The notes: generated by a model from the sequence alone, not told the origin. DNA of 64,000 nucleotides from Nitrosomonas sp. (GCA_024282035.1 JAMWZR010000003.1:43625-107624); one strand, 5' to 3'. Shown: positions 9,800 through 23,358, counted from the first letter of the stretch. A program made the numbers and translations.

Positions 9800-11041
9800 C
9801 TACACTTTGCGAAAAACGAGCGTTCCGTTAGTACCACCGAATCCGAATGAATTGGACAGCGCCACGTCAATCTTCATGTCTCGTGCAGTATTGGGAATAT
9901 AATCGAGGTCGCATTGTGGATCCTGATTTATCAGGTTGATCGTCGGCGGTGCAATTTGACGATGAATGGCCAGCGCAGAGAAAACGGCCTCGATACCACC
10001 GGCCGCACCCAGTAAATGTCCCGTCATCGATTTGGTTGAACTGACAGCCAGTTTGCTTGCATGATCACCAAAACAGCGTTTGACTGCGATCGTTTCGGCA
10101 ATATCGCCTAGTGGTGTCGATGTGCCATGTGCATTGATATAGTTAACTTGATTTATATCGATGCTGGCATTTTTCAAGGCAGTGACCATACAGCGGGCTG
10201 CACCTTCACCATCATCACAGGGTGCAGTCATGTGAAATGCATCCGCACTCATTCCGAATCCGGCCAGTTCGGCGTAGATTCTTGCACCACGCTGCTTGGC
10301 ATGTTCCAGTTCTTCCAGAACCAGAATTCCCGAGCCTTCACCCAAAACAAAACCATTGCGGTCTATATCCCACGGACGGCTGGCCGTTTCCGGGTTGTCA
10401 TTACTGACCGATAGTGCCTTGGCTGCAGCAAATCCACCAATGGCCAAGGGCGTGACACACGATTCTGCACCACCACAGACCATGATGTCGGCATCACCGT
10501 ATTCGATCATGCGTGCCGAGTTGCCGATACTATGTGTGGCTGTCGTGCAGGCTGTCACGATAGCAATATTGGGACCTTTATAGCCGAACATGATCGACAG
10601 ATTACCAGCAATCATGTTGATGATCGTACTGGGGATAAAGAAAGGAGAGATTTTGCGTGGCCCGCCCGCATGATAGGCTTCATCGGTATTTTCAATCATG
10701 GGCAAGCCGCCAATTCCTGAACCGATATTGACTCCTATACGCTCTGCATCAAGCCGGGAGAGATCGTCTATCTCCGCATCTTTGATCGCCTGAATGGCGG
10801 CTGCCATACCGTAATGAATGAATACATCCATGCGGCGTGCTTCTTTGACAGAAAGATACTGATGAATATCAAAATCATGAACTTCACCTGCAATCTGGGA
10901 AGCAAAGTTGGAAGCATCGAAACGGGTGATCCGGGTGATACCGGATCGTCCCGCTACAATATTTTCCCATGCAGTTGATACAGAATTACCGACAGGGGAT
11001 ACGATACCCAATCCGGTGATGACTACCCTACGTTTGGACAA
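9800..11041 (-). CDS. fabF: 3-oxoacyl-ACP synthase II
   Basis: 413 residues. Condenses malonyl-ACP with acyl-ACP in fatty-acid elongation. The catalytic triad is visible: Cys in TACTTATHS (about residue 165), His in NAHGTSTPLGD and His in GHLLGAAGG. A Gly-rich C-terminal FGFGGTNG is typical of KAS II. It lies 41 nt downstream of acpP, its substrate carrier. Confidence 0.97.
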   Translation of the reverse strand: MSKRRVVITGLGIVSPVGNSVSTAWENIVAGRSGITRITRFDASNFASQIAGEVHDFDIHQYLSVKEARRMDVFIHYGMAAAIQAIKDAEIDDLSRLDAERIGVNIGSGIGGLPMIENTDEAYHAGGPRKISPFFIPSTIINMIAGNLSIMFGYKGPNIAIVTACTTATHSIGNSARMIEYGDADIMVCGGAESCVTPLAIGGFAAAKALSVSNDNPETASRPWDIDRNGFVLGEGSGILVLEELEHAKQRGARIYAELAGFGMSADAFHMTAPCDDGEGAARCMVTALKNASIDINQVNYINAHGTSTPLGDIAETIAVKRCFGDHASKLAVSSTKSMTGHLLGAAGGIEAVFSALAIHRQIAPPTINLINQDPQCDLDYIPNTARDMKIDVALSNSFGFGGTNGTLVFRKV

Positions 11042-11082
11042 ATTTACTCCGGTTACTTGTTAGATTTGGAAGAAACGAGTGA

Positions 11083-11319
11083 TTATTTGGCGTTTGCAGT
11101 GACGTAATCAATCGCTTCTTGAACGGTATTGATTTTTTCAGCCTGCTCATCCGGTATTTCGCACTCGAATTCTTCTTCCAATGCCATGACTAGTTCAACG
11201 GTATCGAGTGAATCTGCTCCCAAGTCGTTGACAAAGGAGGATTCATTTTTGACTTCGGCCTCATTAACACCCAGTTGTTCAGCAACAATTTTTTTTATAC
11301 GCTGCTCAATATTTTCCAT
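11083..11319 (-). CDS. acpP: Acyl carrier protein
   Basis: 78 residues, acidic, with the phosphopantetheine attachment Ser in GADSLDTVE (about residue 37). Carries acyl chains through fatty-acid synthesis. An AAGGAATT ribosome-binding site precedes the ATG. The 110-nt gap to fabG is the largest in the cluster and holds a possible internal promoter, as expected for a protein needed in high amount. Confidence 0.98.
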   Translation of the reverse strand: MENIEQRIKKIVAEQLGVNEAEVKNESSFVNDLGADSLDTVELVMALEEEFECEIPDEQAEKINTVQEAIDYVTANAK

Positions 11320-11357
11320 CGAGGTAATTCCTTTCTTTAGGTAAGAAAAACTGATTT

Positions 11358-11392
11358 ATTCTAACAAATTTTCAGTATCAGCAACACTGAAA
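11358..11392 (-). promoter_or_regulatory. Possible internal acpP promoter with upstream hairpin
   Basis: On the minus strand, an extended -10 (TG-T-TAGAAT; hexamer at 11358-11363) lies about 40 nt upstream of the acpP start. Just upstream is a 7-bp inverted repeat, TTTCAGT / ACTGAAA, at 11370-11376 and 11386-11392. There is no good -35. The hairpin could be a partial terminator after fabG or an operator. Confidence 0.4.
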
Positions 11393-11429
11393 CCTTTTCT
11401 GCCATTTGGTAATGCAAGGCGAAACCTGA

Positions 11430-12167
11430 CTAATCCATGTACATTCCACCGTTGATGTGCAATGTAACACCGGTGATGTAACCTGCTTCTTTTGATGCAA
11501 GAAAAGCTACCGCAGATGCTACCTCTTCTGGTTGACCTAGGCGACCCAGAGGAACACGCTGGATCATATTTCTTTGCAATTCTTCGCCGAGTGAGCGTGT
11601 CATGTCCGTGTCAATAAAGCCTGGCGACACACAATTTACGGTGATATTGCGACTGCCGACTTCACGTGCCAAAGATTTGCTGAAACCGTACATCCCAGCT
11701 TTGGTGGCTGCATAGTTCGTCTGCCCGGCATTACCCATGCTGCCGACGACCGAAGAAATGTTGATAATTCGTCCATACCGGGCTTTCATCATGGCGCGAA
11801 GCACTGCGCGACTTAACCTGAAAACGGACTTAAGGTTGGTTTCCATGATTTCATCCCATTCTTCATCCTTCATACGTGCCAGCAGGTTATCGCGAGTTAT
11901 ACCCGCGTTGTTTACCAATATCTCGATTTCTCCGAATTTATCCCGGATAACTTGGAGAATTTGATTGATTTGCTCGGCATCATTCACATCAAGAGCAATA
12001 CCGCTACCCTTGATATCAGAATCTCTTAAATATTGAGTAATGGCTTCGGCGCCATGGTTGGTCGTGGCGGTACCAATGACAGTGGCTCCGGATTGTCCCA
12101 ACCTGAGAGCGATGGCTTGACCAATGCCTCGACTGGCACCGGTAACTAAAGCTATTTTATTTTTCAT
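11430..12167 (-). CDS. fabG: 3-oxoacyl-ACP reductase
   Basis: 245-residue short-chain dehydrogenase. NADPH-binding TGASRGIG at residues 9-16, NNAG at about 87-90, the catalytic Ser in NISSVVGS and Y-x-x-x-K as YAATKAG. Reduces 3-oxoacyl-ACP in elongation. It lies between fabD and acpP as in most proteobacteria. Confidence 0.97.
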   Translation of the reverse strand: MKNKIALVTGASRGIGQAIALRLGQSGATVIGTATTNHGAEAITQYLRDSDIKGSGIALDVNDAEQINQILQVIRDKFGEIEILVNNAGITRDNLLARMKDEEWDEIMETNLKSVFRLSRAVLRAMMKARYGRIINISSVVGSMGNAGQTNYAATKAGMYGFSKSLAREVGSRNITVNCVSPGFIDTDMTRSLGEELQRNMIQRVPLGRLGQPEEVASAVAFLASKEAGYITGVTLHINGGMYMD

Positions 12168-12207
12168 GATAAATCCTGCGGAGTGTCATTTTGATTAGCA
12201 ATGAGTG

Positions 12208-13158
12208 TTACTGCGATCCTGATCCGAACAGTTCGATGGTCTGTGTCATTGCTGCACTGTCGGATAGAGATAGATGCTGCAAATTGGAGTCGATGCGTTT
12301 GTTTAATCCTGCCAGTACTTTCCCAGGACCACATTCAATGACATGCGTAACACCATTGTTTGCCAATGTTCGAATGCTATCGACCCAGCGTACGGGTTTT
12401 ACCAATTGCTGAATCAAAATCTTTTTGATCTCGGCAGTCTCCGGATGCGATTTTACGTCTGCATTATGCAGAATCGTAATTTTGGGTGGCTGAAATGAAA
12501 TCTGCTCCAGATAATGCTGCATTTTTTCTGTGGCGGGTTGCATGAGCGAGCAGTGCGAAGGTATGCTCATCGGTAGCATGATGGCGCGCTTGGCACCCCT
12601 TGATTTGGCAAGCTCGATACCTTGCAGGACAGCGTTTTTGTGTCCGGCAATGACAACCTGACCGGGTGAGTTGAAATTGGCGGGTTCGAGCATTTCATCC
12701 GTGCACTGCCGGGTAATGTCAACACAAATATCTTGTATGACTGTGTCATCCAGTCCCAAAATGGCGGCCATGCCACCTGTACCTTCGGGAACGGCCTGTT
12801 GCATGGATTGCGCTCTGAAACGTACCATCGCCAATGCGTCTGCAAAACTCAATGTTTCAGATGCGACCAGTGCGGTATATTCGCCCAGACTGTGTCCGGC
12901 CAGAAAGCTCGGTTGCTGGCCGCTCAATTCTTTCCAGGCTCGATATACGGCAACACCGGCAGTGAGCATGATGGGTTGCGTATGGATGGTTAGATTCAAA
13001 TCTTCAACCGGACCATCATTGACCATGGACCAGTAATTCTGCTGCAGGATATCTGAAGCTTCTTCAAAAGTGTTCTGAATGATGGGTAAGTTCGCATATC
13101 CATTCATCATGCCGACGGATTGCGATCCTTGGCCCGGAAAAACAAAAGCAATTTTCAT
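12208..13158 (-). CDS. fabD: Malonyl-CoA:ACP transacylase
   Basis: 316 residues. The N-terminal FPGQGSQ and the nucleophile elbow GHSLGEYTAL (catalytic Ser about residue 93) identify the acyltransferase fold; the catalytic His is in SIPSHCSLM. Loads malonate onto ACP. Starts 3 nt after fabH. Confidence 0.97.
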   Translation of the reverse strand: MKIAFVFPGQGSQSVGMMNGYANLPIIQNTFEEASDILQQNYWSMVNDGPVEDLNLTIHTQPIMLTAGVAVYRAWKELSGQQPSFLAGHSLGEYTALVASETLSFADALAMVRFRAQSMQQAVPEGTGGMAAILGLDDTVIQDICVDITRQCTDEMLEPANFNSPGQVVIAGHKNAVLQGIELAKSRGAKRAIMLPMSIPSHCSLMQPATEKMQHYLEQISFQPPKITILHNADVKSHPETAEIKKILIQQLVKPVRWVDSIRTLANNGVTHVIECGPGKVLAGLNKRIDSNLQHLSLSDSAAMTQTIELFGSGSQ

Positions 13159-13161
13159 AAA

Positions 13162-14118
13162 TTACCAGCGGAGTAATACCGCTCCCCATGTAAATCCGCC
13201 ACCCACACCTTCCAGTAAAACCAGTTGCCCGGGGTGAATGCGACCATCACGTACAGCTAGGTCCAGTGCCAGTGGAATCGATGCCGCAGAAGTGTTGCCA
13301 TGCTTGTCGACAGCAACCACTACCTTATCCATCGGTATGCCCAATTTTTTTGCGGTAGACTGAATGATGCGAATATTAGCCTGATGTGGAATCAGCCAGT
13401 CGATATCTTCTGGTTTCAGATTATTTTGTGCCACGGCTTCTTCAACCACATCTTCCAGTACCTTTACCGCAAATTTGAAAACAGTGCTGCCTTCCATGTT
13501 GATATAGGGATCGCCTTGGATCTTGCCACCACTGATGCTGCCTGGAACCGACAGGACATTGCTGTAGTTGCCGCTGGCGTGCAGGTGAGTGGAGAGTATG
13601 CCAGGTTGTTCACTTTGTGATAGCACCACGGCACCAGCACCGTCACCAAACAGTACGCAGGTAGTACGATCATTCCAGTCGATGATTTTGGAGTAAATTT
13701 CCGTGCCTACAACCAATGCATTACGACATTTTCCCGAGCTGACAAACATGTCGGCCGTAGCCAGTGCATAGACAAAGCCGCTGCAAACAGCTTGCACATC
13801 GAATGCAGGACAGTTCTCTATTCCCAATTTGTTTTGCAGGATGCATGCGGTACTGGGGAATACCATGTCGGGGGTAGTGGTGGCCACAATGATGAGATCG
13901 ATATCCTTGTTGCCGACCCCAGCTGCTTGCATGGCGTTCTGGCAGGCATGCAGTGCAAGATCACTAGCAACCTGATCTTCTCCAGCAATGTGTCGCTGCG
14001 TAATTCCAGTGCGGGTTCGTATCCATTCGTCGCTGGTATCGACCATTCCTTCCAGATCGCGGTTGGTCAGAATCTTTTCTGGTAAATAACTGCCAGTTCC
14101 TGTAATTCTCGAGTACAT
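13162..14118 (-). CDS. fabH: 3-oxoacyl-ACP synthase III
   Basis: 318 residues. Initiates fatty-acid synthesis by condensing acetyl-CoA with malonyl-ACP. The Cys-His-Asn triad is visible: [10 protein letters not shown] (Cys about 113), [10 protein letters not shown] and HGNTSAAS. The start codon shares one base with the plsX stop, so the two are translationally coupled. Confidence 0.97.
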   Translation of the reverse strand: MYSRITGTGSYLPEKILTNRDLEGMVDTSDEWIRTRTGITQRHIAGEDQVASDLALHACQNAMQAAGVGNKDIDLIIVATTTPDMVFPSTACILQNKLGIENCPAFDVQAVCSGFVYALATADMFVSSGKCRNALVVGTEIYSKIIDWNDRTTCVLFGDGAGAVVLSQSEQPGILSTHLHASGNYSNVLSVPGSISGGKIQGDPYINMEGSTVFKFAVKVLEDVVEEAVAQNNLKPEDIDWLIPHQANIRIIQSTAKKLGIPMDKVVVAVDKHGNTSAASIPLALDLAVRDGRIHPGQLVLLEGVGGGFTWGAVLLRW

Positions 14119-15158
14119 TATTTTGTTACCGCGTCCAAAAAGGGTTGAGAATGATGTGAAAGTTCAGCTACCCGTTCACTGATACGGCGCAACATGCCGC
14201 CGCGAACTTCATCCACGGCACGTTTGATGGCGAAACCAAAGGCATACTGATCGGCTGAGCCATGACTTTTGATGACGATGCCGCGTAATCCCAGAAAACT
14301 GGCGCCATTGTATCGTCTGTGATCGACCCGGTGTTTAAAGGCATTGATGATGGGTTTGGCTGTAATGCCGACCAATTGTGTCAGCAGATTGCGTTTGAAT
14401 TCCTCACGCAGATAGGTTGCTAGCATTTGAGCCAGACCTTCAGAGGTTTTCAGTGTGATATTGCCTACAAAACCATCGCAGACAACGATATCGGTTGTGC
14501 CTTTATAAATGTCATTGCCTTCAATGTTGCCAAAAAAATTAAGGTTGCTGTGTCGCAGCAATTCAGCGGCTTGTTTTACTCTTTCATTGCCCTTTATTTC
14601 CTCTTCACCGACATTGAGCAGCCCGACGCTGGGCGAAGATTTGTTCTCAATTGACGATACCAGGGAGGAACCCATGATTCCAAACTGGAACAAGTGTTCA
14701 GCCGTGCAATCTACATTGGCACCCAGATCGAGAATATAGGTGTGTCCGGTCATGGTGGGAAGAATCCCAGCCAAAGCAGGTCGATCTACCCCTGGGATGG
14801 TTTTCAGTACGAATCGTGAGGTTGCAAGTAATGCGCCGGTATTGCCTGCGCTGATACAGGCCTGAGCTTCACCTGTTTTGACCAGATTGATAGCAACCCG
14901 CATTGAGGAGTCTTTCTTGCCGCGTAGAGCAGTAGAGGGTGATTCATCCATGCCGACGACTTCACTGGCTGGATGAAGGCGAATCCGTGGACTTAGTGAT
15001 GATTTTGCTGCACGTAATTCTGCTTCAATTGCATCCGGAATGCCGACTAGGATAATGTTGGCTTCTGAGTCATGACGCAAGTATTCAAGAGCAGATGGAA
15101 CCGTGACATGCGGGCCATGATCACCACCCATGCAGTCTATTGCTACGGTAATGTCCAC
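14118..15158 (-). CDS. plsX: Phosphate acyltransferase PlsX
   Basis: 346 residues. Converts acyl-ACP to acyl-phosphate for the PlsY step of phospholipid synthesis. Signatures: [11 protein letters not shown] at the N-terminus, [17 protein letters not shown], and [10 protein letters not shown]. It follows rpmF and precedes fabH, the standard arrangement. Confidence 0.96.
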   Translation of the reverse strand: MDITVAIDCMGGDHGPHVTVPSALEYLRHDSEANIILVGIPDAIEAELRAAKSSLSPRIRLHPASEVVGMDESPSTALRGKKDSSMRVAINLVKTGEAQACISAGNTGALLATSRFVLKTIPGVDRPALAGILPTMTGHTYILDLGANVDCTAEHLFQFGIMGSSLVSSIENKSSPSVGLLNVGEEEIKGNERVKQAAELLRHSNLNFFGNIEGNDIYKGTTDIVVCDGFVGNITLKTSEGLAQMLATYLREEFKRNLLTQLVGITAKPIINAFKHRVDHRRYNGASFLGLRGIVIKSHGSADQYAFGFAIKRAVDEVRGGMLRRISERVAELSHHSQPFLDAVTK

Positions 15159-15239
15159 TTCAATATTCTATTTAACCAGAAAAAGCGATTTAGATTTACT
15201 TGATACAGTCGAAAGCAAAACTGATTGTTCTAAGCTATT

Positions 15240-15419
15240 TTAGTCGTTTTTGGTTTTGATGACTTTCTTGCCGCGATAATAGCCATTGGGGCTGATGTGA
15301 TGGCGCAAATGAACTTCACCAGTGCTGGATTCGATTGCCAGTGGTGGATTGGTCAGAAAATCATGCGCGCGATGCATGCCGCGTTTGGACGGAGATTTCT
15401 TGTTTTGTTGAACTGCCAT
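15240..15419 (-). CDS. rpmF: 50S ribosomal protein L32
   Basis: 59 residues beginning [19 protein letters not shown] and containing [14 protein letters not shown], the L32 pattern of proteobacteria. The C-terminal cysteines of zinc-type L32 are absent, as is usual in this group. An AAGGAG ribosome-binding site precedes the start. It lies between yceD and plsX, as in most proteobacteria. Confidence 0.96.
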   Translation of the reverse strand: MAVQQNKKSPSKRGMHRAHDFLTNPPLAIESSTGEVHLRHHISPNGYYRGKKVIKTKND

Positions 15420-15438
15420 GTGATTGACTCCTTAAAGT

Positions 15439-15954
15439 TCAATTGGTCTTTTTAAAGTTTGCTAAAACTGCAAATGGGTGAGCTGATTTAGATTGCTCGC
15501 TAAAACTTGTTTTGTTGGTTCTGGGTAAGTTTGAATTACACGTACCCTCTGGATGACGTGAGGAAATGGATAAACTAAGTATGATTTCCTCTTCGATCAA
15601 ACCAATTACATCTAACTCAGAAGTACTCAGAATTGCGTCGACGCTGTCATCCTCATCGATCAAGTTCAGTTCTTCTTCACTATTAACCAACAGCAGTATG
15701 GTTTGCAGATCAAATGTGTGCGTTAATTTGTCAAGGCAGCGCTGGCAGCTGAGATTCATCGTTCCATTGATTTTTAATAACAAGTGAGGTTTGTCGTTTT
15801 TATCAACATACCCGCTGAGTTCGTAAATCAATGAACCTTGATCATCAAACAGCCAGTCATGCAAGCGCACAAGCTCAAGTATCGGGATTGTATCACAATG
15901 CCTACCTGAGCCATTTACAAAATCAAGAGAGTTTATCACAAATCGTGCAGACAT
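15439..15954 (-). CDS. yceD: YceD/DUF177 protein (23S rRNA accumulation protein)
   Basis: 171 residues. The DUF177 core holds the CxxC pair in [11 protein letters not shown] and an acidic tract ([14 protein letters not shown]) before [14 protein letters not shown]. In E. coli YceD is needed for normal 23S rRNA levels. First gene of the rpmF-plsX-fab operon, divergent from maf with only 25 nt between the two starts. Confidence 0.92.
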   Translation of the reverse strand: MSARFVINSLDFVNGSGRHCDTIPILELVRLHDWLFDDQGSLIYELSGYVDKNDKPHLLLKINGTMNLSCQRCLDKLTHTFDLQTILLLVNSEEELNLIDEDDSVDAILSTSELDVIGLIEEEIILSLSISSRHPEGTCNSNLPRTNKTSFSEQSKSAHPFAVLANFKKTN

Positions 15955-15979
15955 ATGGCGCGCATGTTATATTTTTTGC

Positions 15980-16615
15980 TTGGATGTGTCAAAGTTCGAA
16001 GTAGTTCGCTCAGAATTGGAATCGCAAAAAGTGATCAATCAAAAAATAGTACTGGCTTCCAGTTCGGTTTATCGTAAAGAATTATTGCAGCGTCTGAGAA
16101 TTCATTTTGAAACAATGAGTCCAGATGTTGACGAGTCACCCGGGATGAATGAACTGCCCCAGGAAACGGCCATACGTCTAGCGGAACTCAAAGCTAGAGC
16201 AGTAGCAGAGTATTTCCCGGATGCTCTGATTATCGGGTCGGATCAGGTTGCGGTATGGGGTTCCTCGCGTCTCGGAAAGCCGATGAATCATGATAATGCT
16301 GTGAAGCAGTTGCGACAGATTCAGGGGCAGGAGGTGTTGTTTTATACGGCGCTATGCTTGCTTAATGCAACAACGAATCGCGTACAGGTGAAGCAGGTGC
16401 CCTATCATGTGAAATTCAGGCCACTTAGTGAAAAGCAAATACAAAATTATCTGAATATCGAACAACCCTATCATTGTGCTGCCAGCGCCAAATCGGAGGG
16501 ACTCGGTATCGCGCTTATTGAACGTATGACTGGAGACGATCCTAATGCGCTGATTGGTTTGCCATTAATTGCGTTGATCGATATGTTGTCGGTCGAAGGC
16601 ATAATGCTTATCTAG
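15980..16615 (+). CDS. maf: Maf-family nucleotide pyrophosphatase (YceF type)
   Basis: Hydrolyses modified or non-canonical NTPs. Motifs: [15 protein letters not shown], the DVDES block, IGSDQVAVW with the catalytic Asp, and the [25 protein letters not shown] region (in pieces). The YceF subgroup (LASSSxYR) is expected to act on m7GTP. The start is uncertain: the longest reading uses TTG at 15980, while a GTG at 16031 would give the usual Maf N-terminus ([12 protein letters not shown]). Confidence 0.92.
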   Translation: MDVSKFEVVRSELESQKVINQKIVLASSSVYRKELLQRLRIHFETMSPDVDESPGMNELPQETAIRLAELKARAVAEYFPDALIIGSDQVAVWGSSRLGKPMNHDNAVKQLRQIQGQEVLFYTALCLLNATTNRVQVKQVPYHVKFRPLSEKQIQNYLNIEQPYHCAASAKSEGLGIALIERMTGDDPNALIGLPLIALIDMLSVEGIMLI

Positions 16616-16659
16616 TTGTCATTGTCGAACAAATGGTCGCATTGCAATTGTCAGCTTAA

Positions 16660-16676
16660 TGTGAAATGATTTCACA
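16660..16676. promoter_or_regulatory. 17-nt dyad upstream of the metal-efflux operon
   Basis: TGTGAAAT-G-ATTTCACA is a perfect inverted repeat with 8-bp arms about 62 nt before the CzcI-like start. It could be an operator for a metal-responsive repressor. The spacer is one base longer than a CRP consensus (TGTGA-N6-TCACA). Confidence 0.4.
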
Positions 16677-16738
16677 ATACAAAAAGTGAAACTCTTTACT
16701 AATGTAGTAGTAATGTCGGATCCTGAATTTTTACCTAT

Positions 16739-17113
16739 ATGCGAAAATATCTTGTACATTCGGTCATCGTGATGCTGGTTGTTAGCATTTTGACGAATGG
16801 TTTGAGCCTCTCTTTCAGAGGCGAAGTTTTCGCGCATGAACTGGATCATATCTATCAGGATTTGCCCACCGATCCTGCTGCGCATCTCGAGTATCACCGG
16901 AATAATGTATCTTGGGATGGCGCCGATCTGGATAGTGCCACACACTTATGTCTGCATTCGGTTGGTCAGTTTCAACCTTTTTACTTCAACTCTTTTCCAC
17001 AGTTATTTTTTCCGAAAGCGACTGGTTTCTCGCCGGTCATGATTGTCAGATTCATTCCTGAAACCCTGCCTGATTTACCTTTGCGCCCTCCGCGTAGCAT
17101 CGATTTAAGCTAG
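16739..17113 (+). CDS. CzcI-like small exported protein of the metal-efflux operon
   Basis: 124 residues. N-terminal hydrophobic segment (VHSVIVMLVVSILTNGLSL) then a His/Asp-rich stretch (AHELDHIYQDLPTDPAAH) and a C-terminal Pro-rich tail. Small, His-bearing exported proteins of this size often precede czcC in betaproteobacteria (CzcI in Cupriavidus). The assignment rests on position, size and composition rather than a clear motif. It lies 109 nt upstream of czcC on the same strand. Confidence 0.55.
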   Translation: MRKYLVHSVIVMLVVSILTNGLSLSFRGEVFAHELDHIYQDLPTDPAAHLEYHRNNVSWDGADLDSATHLCLHSVGQFQPFYFNSFPQLFFPKATGFSPVMIVRFIPETLPDLPLRPPRSIDLS

Positions 17114-17222
17114 TAAGATCAATCTGTCCGCAGCCTAATTTGATGGTCTGCGATGTTATAAATAACGGATCAGTATTGTAATTGGATTCGTTGTTGCAGC
17201 TTGAGTACAAGCGGAGGATGCT

Positions 17223-18644
17223 ATGAAATCGAGTAACAAAACCGGTATGAGTTACCCTTGTTGGTTTTCACCATCAGGGATTGCTGGTTTGACCTTAAGC
17301 GTTTTTCTGAGCCTGATGATCATGTCAGATGGGATGGCAGAAGAGAGCGCAATGCGTATGGCCCCGGACAAGAGTGGTCATCAAAATGAATTGACTTTGC
17401 GCGATGCTGTCCATTTAGCGTTGCAGCATAATCCCGAGTTGGCTGCTTTTTCTAGGGAAATACAGGCACTGGAAGGTGTGACATTACAGGCTGGGTTACT
17501 CAAAAACCCCGAATTGTCACTGAATGTCGAAAATGCGGGCAATATTCAGAAACTGAGTGGTGACGTCAATTCGGCACATGCCGTTGCACAGGAAGTAGTG
17601 CAGCAGTTGACCACCATTCGTGTCTATCAAATTCTTGAACTGGGCGGGAAACGTGAGGCCCGGGTCAATGCCGCACTTCTGAGCGAAGAACTGGCGATGC
17701 AGGACCTCGCAATCAAACGTACCGACATCATCTTCAGAATTGCCAATGTCTTTACCGAAGTGCTGGCGGCTCAGGAACGATTGAAGCTGGCCGAGGAAAC
17801 CAAACTGACAGCGCAGAATGTCGTCAATTCGGTGTCCGAGCGAGTGCAGGGGGGTAAGGTCCCGCCCATTGATGAAACCAAGGTCAAACTGGGTTTGTCG
17901 ACCACCCGCATCGAACTGGAGCAGGCGCAGCGTGACCTGAGTTCGGCACGTAAACGTCTGGCGCTGTTGTGGAATAGCTCAACACCGAATTTCAGCAAGG
18001 TACTGGGGGATCTCGAAGCCGTTATTGCGCCACCGGAATTTGAAAGTCTGGAAGCGCGTGTCCTGGGAAATCCCGTAGCACTGCGCGCGCAGAAGAGCAT
18101 CGAGCAACGTAAGGCGCTTCTGGAAGTCGAAGAAACCAAGCGTATTCCCAATGTCACTATCAATGCCGGTGCCGTGCATCATGCACAACTGGGGGGGAGT
18201 ACGGTTGTAGCCGGATTGCAAATTCCCATTCCGGTGTTCGATCGTAATCAGGGTAACCTCAGAGAAGCGCATCAGCGTGTCAGCAAGGCAGTCGATGAGC
18301 AGATGGCCACGGAATTGAGACTGAAAACTGAGCTCGCCCAATCCTACGAGTCTTTGTCTGCCGCTTGGAATGAAGTGCATATTTTGAAGGATGAAATTTT
18401 GCCGGGAGCCAAGAGCAGTTTCAATGTGACGCGCAGAGGTTACGAGTTGGGAAAATTCGGACTGCTAGAGTTACTCGATGCACAGCGCATCCTGTTTCAG
18501 AATCAATTGTTGTATGTGCGTGCTCTGGCGAATTATCAACGTCTGGTGAATGACATCGAACGCTTGATATCGGCGCCGATGGATGGCTCGACTGCTCAGG
18601 TGAATCCTGGAATTGCAACACGTTTTCTCGGTAATGAGAAATAA
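17223..18644 (+). CDS. czcC: CzcC-type outer-membrane efflux factor
   Basis: 473 residues, TolC/OEP superfamily. An N-terminal signal region (GLTLSVFLSLMIMSDGMAEE) is followed by LRDAVHLALQHNPELAA and two OEP repeats rich in coiled-coil; the second repeat has ITINAGAVHHA-like and VFDRNQGNLREA segments. It is the outer-membrane channel of the tripartite pump with the next two genes. A GGAGG ribosome-binding site lies 5 nt before the ATG. Confidence 0.92.
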   Translation: MKSSNKTGMSYPCWFSPSGIAGLTLSVFLSLMIMSDGMAEESAMRMAPDKSGHQNELTLRDAVHLALQHNPELAAFSREIQALEGVTLQAGLLKNPELSLNVENAGNIQKLSGDVNSAHAVAQEVVQQLTTIRVYQILELGGKREARVNAALLSEELAMQDLAIKRTDIIFRIANVFTEVLAAQERLKLAEETKLTAQNVVNSVSERVQGGKVPPIDETKVKLGLSTTRIELEQAQRDLSSARKRLALLWNSSTPNFSKVLGDLEAVIAPPEFESLEARVLGNPVALRAQKSIEQRKALLEVEETKRIPNVTINAGAVHHAQLGGSTVVAGLQIPIPVFDRNQGNLREAHQRVSKAVDEQMATELRLKTELAQSYESLSAAWNEVHILKDEILPGAKSSFNVTRRGYELGKFGLLELLDAQRILFQNQLLYVRALANYQRLVNDIERLISAPMDGSTAQVNPGIATRFLGNEK

Positions 18645-18654
18645 GGACAAGACA

Positions 18655-20151
18655 ATGAATACAATGAAATGGAGACCGATCCTGATCGTCGTGGTAATCG
18701 GCGTCATTCTGGCTGGCTGGATTCTGATACTGGATCAACCTGCACCATCGCCAGACTCCGCACAAGATCCATTAACGCATGCTGGAGAGGACGGACAGGT
18801 TGTTGCCGGACCCCGAGGAGGAAAGTTGTTTAGTGAGGGAGATTTCAGTCTGGAGTTAACTATTTTTGAAAAAGGTGTACCGCCGCAATTTCGAATTTAT
18901 ACCTATTACAAGGGTAAACCGCTGCCACCCAAAATGACGCAAGTGGCCGTAACATTGACCCGCCTCGGTGGATCGGCGCAGCTATTCAAATTCACGCCTG
19001 AAGCAGATTATTTATTGGGAGATCAAGTCGTCGACGAGCCTCATTCGTTCGATATCGCCATAGCGGCTGAGTATGAAGGCAAACTCATGCGCTGGAGCGA
19101 CAGTCAAGTGGAAGGCCGAGCCGAAATCCCGGACGCCATGCTCAAATCCATGGGCATCGAACTCCTGACCGTGGAACCGGCAGTCATCAAGCCCAAACTT
19201 CGCTTACCCGGTGAAATAACGTTCAATGAGCATACCATTGTCCGGGTCGTGCCGCGCGTGGCCGGGCTAGTGACCGATGTCCAGGGCCATCACGGTCAAC
19301 TGGTCAAGAAAGGCGATGTGCTGGCTATCGTCGATAGTCCGATGCTGGCTGATTTGCGCAGTCAGTATTTTGTGGCTAAGAAGCGCCTGGGATTGACACG
19401 GGCGACATACGAACGTGAAAAGAAATTGTGGGAAGAAAAAATCACAGCCAAACAGGAATACTTGGTGGCAGAAGAACTATGGAACGAAGCGCAGATAGCC
19501 GCAGAGCTTGCTACTACCAAACTGCGTGCGTTGGGGGTAAAGCCTGATACGAGTCATCTGAGGACGGATTATTCGCGCTATGAGATTCGTGCGCCCATTT
19601 CCGGCATCATCATCGCCAAGGCCATTGCACTGGGCGAGGCTCTGAAAGAAGATCGCGAGATTTACACCATTGCCGATGTATCGACCGTATGGACATCGGT
19701 CACAGTGTATCCCAAGGATCTCAACGTGATACGGATGGGGCAGAAAGTGACTGTTCGAGCGACGGCTTCGGACATTCACAGTGATGGAGTGGTGACCTAC
19801 ATTTCCACGTTGATCGGAGGGCAGACTCGAACTGCCACGGCGCGGGTGGAATTGGACAATCAGGCCGGGTTATGGCGTCCAGGCATGTTTGTCAATGCCG
19901 AACTGGTGGCAGAAGAAATTCGGGTACCTGCAGCAGTCGCTCTGTCTTCGTTGCAAACCATAAAAGATCACCCGGTGGTGTTTGGTCGCTACGGTGATTA
20001 TTTCGAACTTCGACCTCTGGAGCTGGGGCGTAGCGATGATGTCATGGTCGAGGTATTAAAAGGCATTCGTCCTGGTGAGCAGTATGCTGCAGGAAACAGT
20101 TTTGCCATCAAGGCCGAACTCGGCAAGTCGGGCGCAAGCCATGATCATTAA
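18655..20151 (+). CDS. czcB: CzcB-type periplasmic adaptor (membrane fusion) protein
   Basis: About 498 residues from the chosen ATG, which has AAGGA 7 nt upstream; a longer reading overlapping czcC begins at 18613. One N-terminal membrane anchor (ILIVVVIGVILAGWILIL). An extra N-terminal domain (about residues 45-165, GPRGGKLFSEGDFSLEL) typical of CzcB-class adaptors is followed by the barrel-sandwich hybrid (VVPRVAGLVTDVQGHHGQLVKKGDVLA), a helical hairpin, and beta-barrel domains. A C-terminal SHDH ending is His-rich. Links CzcA to CzcC. Confidence 0.93.
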   Translation: MNTMKWRPILIVVVIGVILAGWILILDQPAPSPDSAQDPLTHAGEDGQVVAGPRGGKLFSEGDFSLELTIFEKGVPPQFRIYTYYKGKPLPPKMTQVAVTLTRLGGSAQLFKFTPEADYLLGDQVVDEPHSFDIAIAAEYEGKLMRWSDSQVEGRAEIPDAMLKSMGIELLTVEPAVIKPKLRLPGEITFNEHTIVRVVPRVAGLVTDVQGHHGQLVKKGDVLAIVDSPMLADLRSQYFVAKKRLGLTRATYEREKKLWEEKITAKQEYLVAEELWNEAQIAAELATTKLRALGVKPDTSHLRTDYSRYEIRAPISGIIIAKAIALGEALKEDREIYTIADVSTVWTSVTVYPKDLNVIRMGQKVTVRATASDIHSDGVVTYISTLIGGQTRTATARVELDNQAGLWRPGMFVNAELVAEEIRVPAAVALSSLQTIKDHPVVFGRYGDYFELRPLELGRSDDVMVEVLKGIRPGEQYAAGNSFAIKAELGKSGASHDH

Positions 20152-20163
20152 CCCTGAATCTAA

Positions 20164-23358
<3,195 letters not shown>

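Noticed and set aside
16660-16676. CRP site
   Set aside because: TGTGA and TCACA halves are separated by seven bases instead of six.
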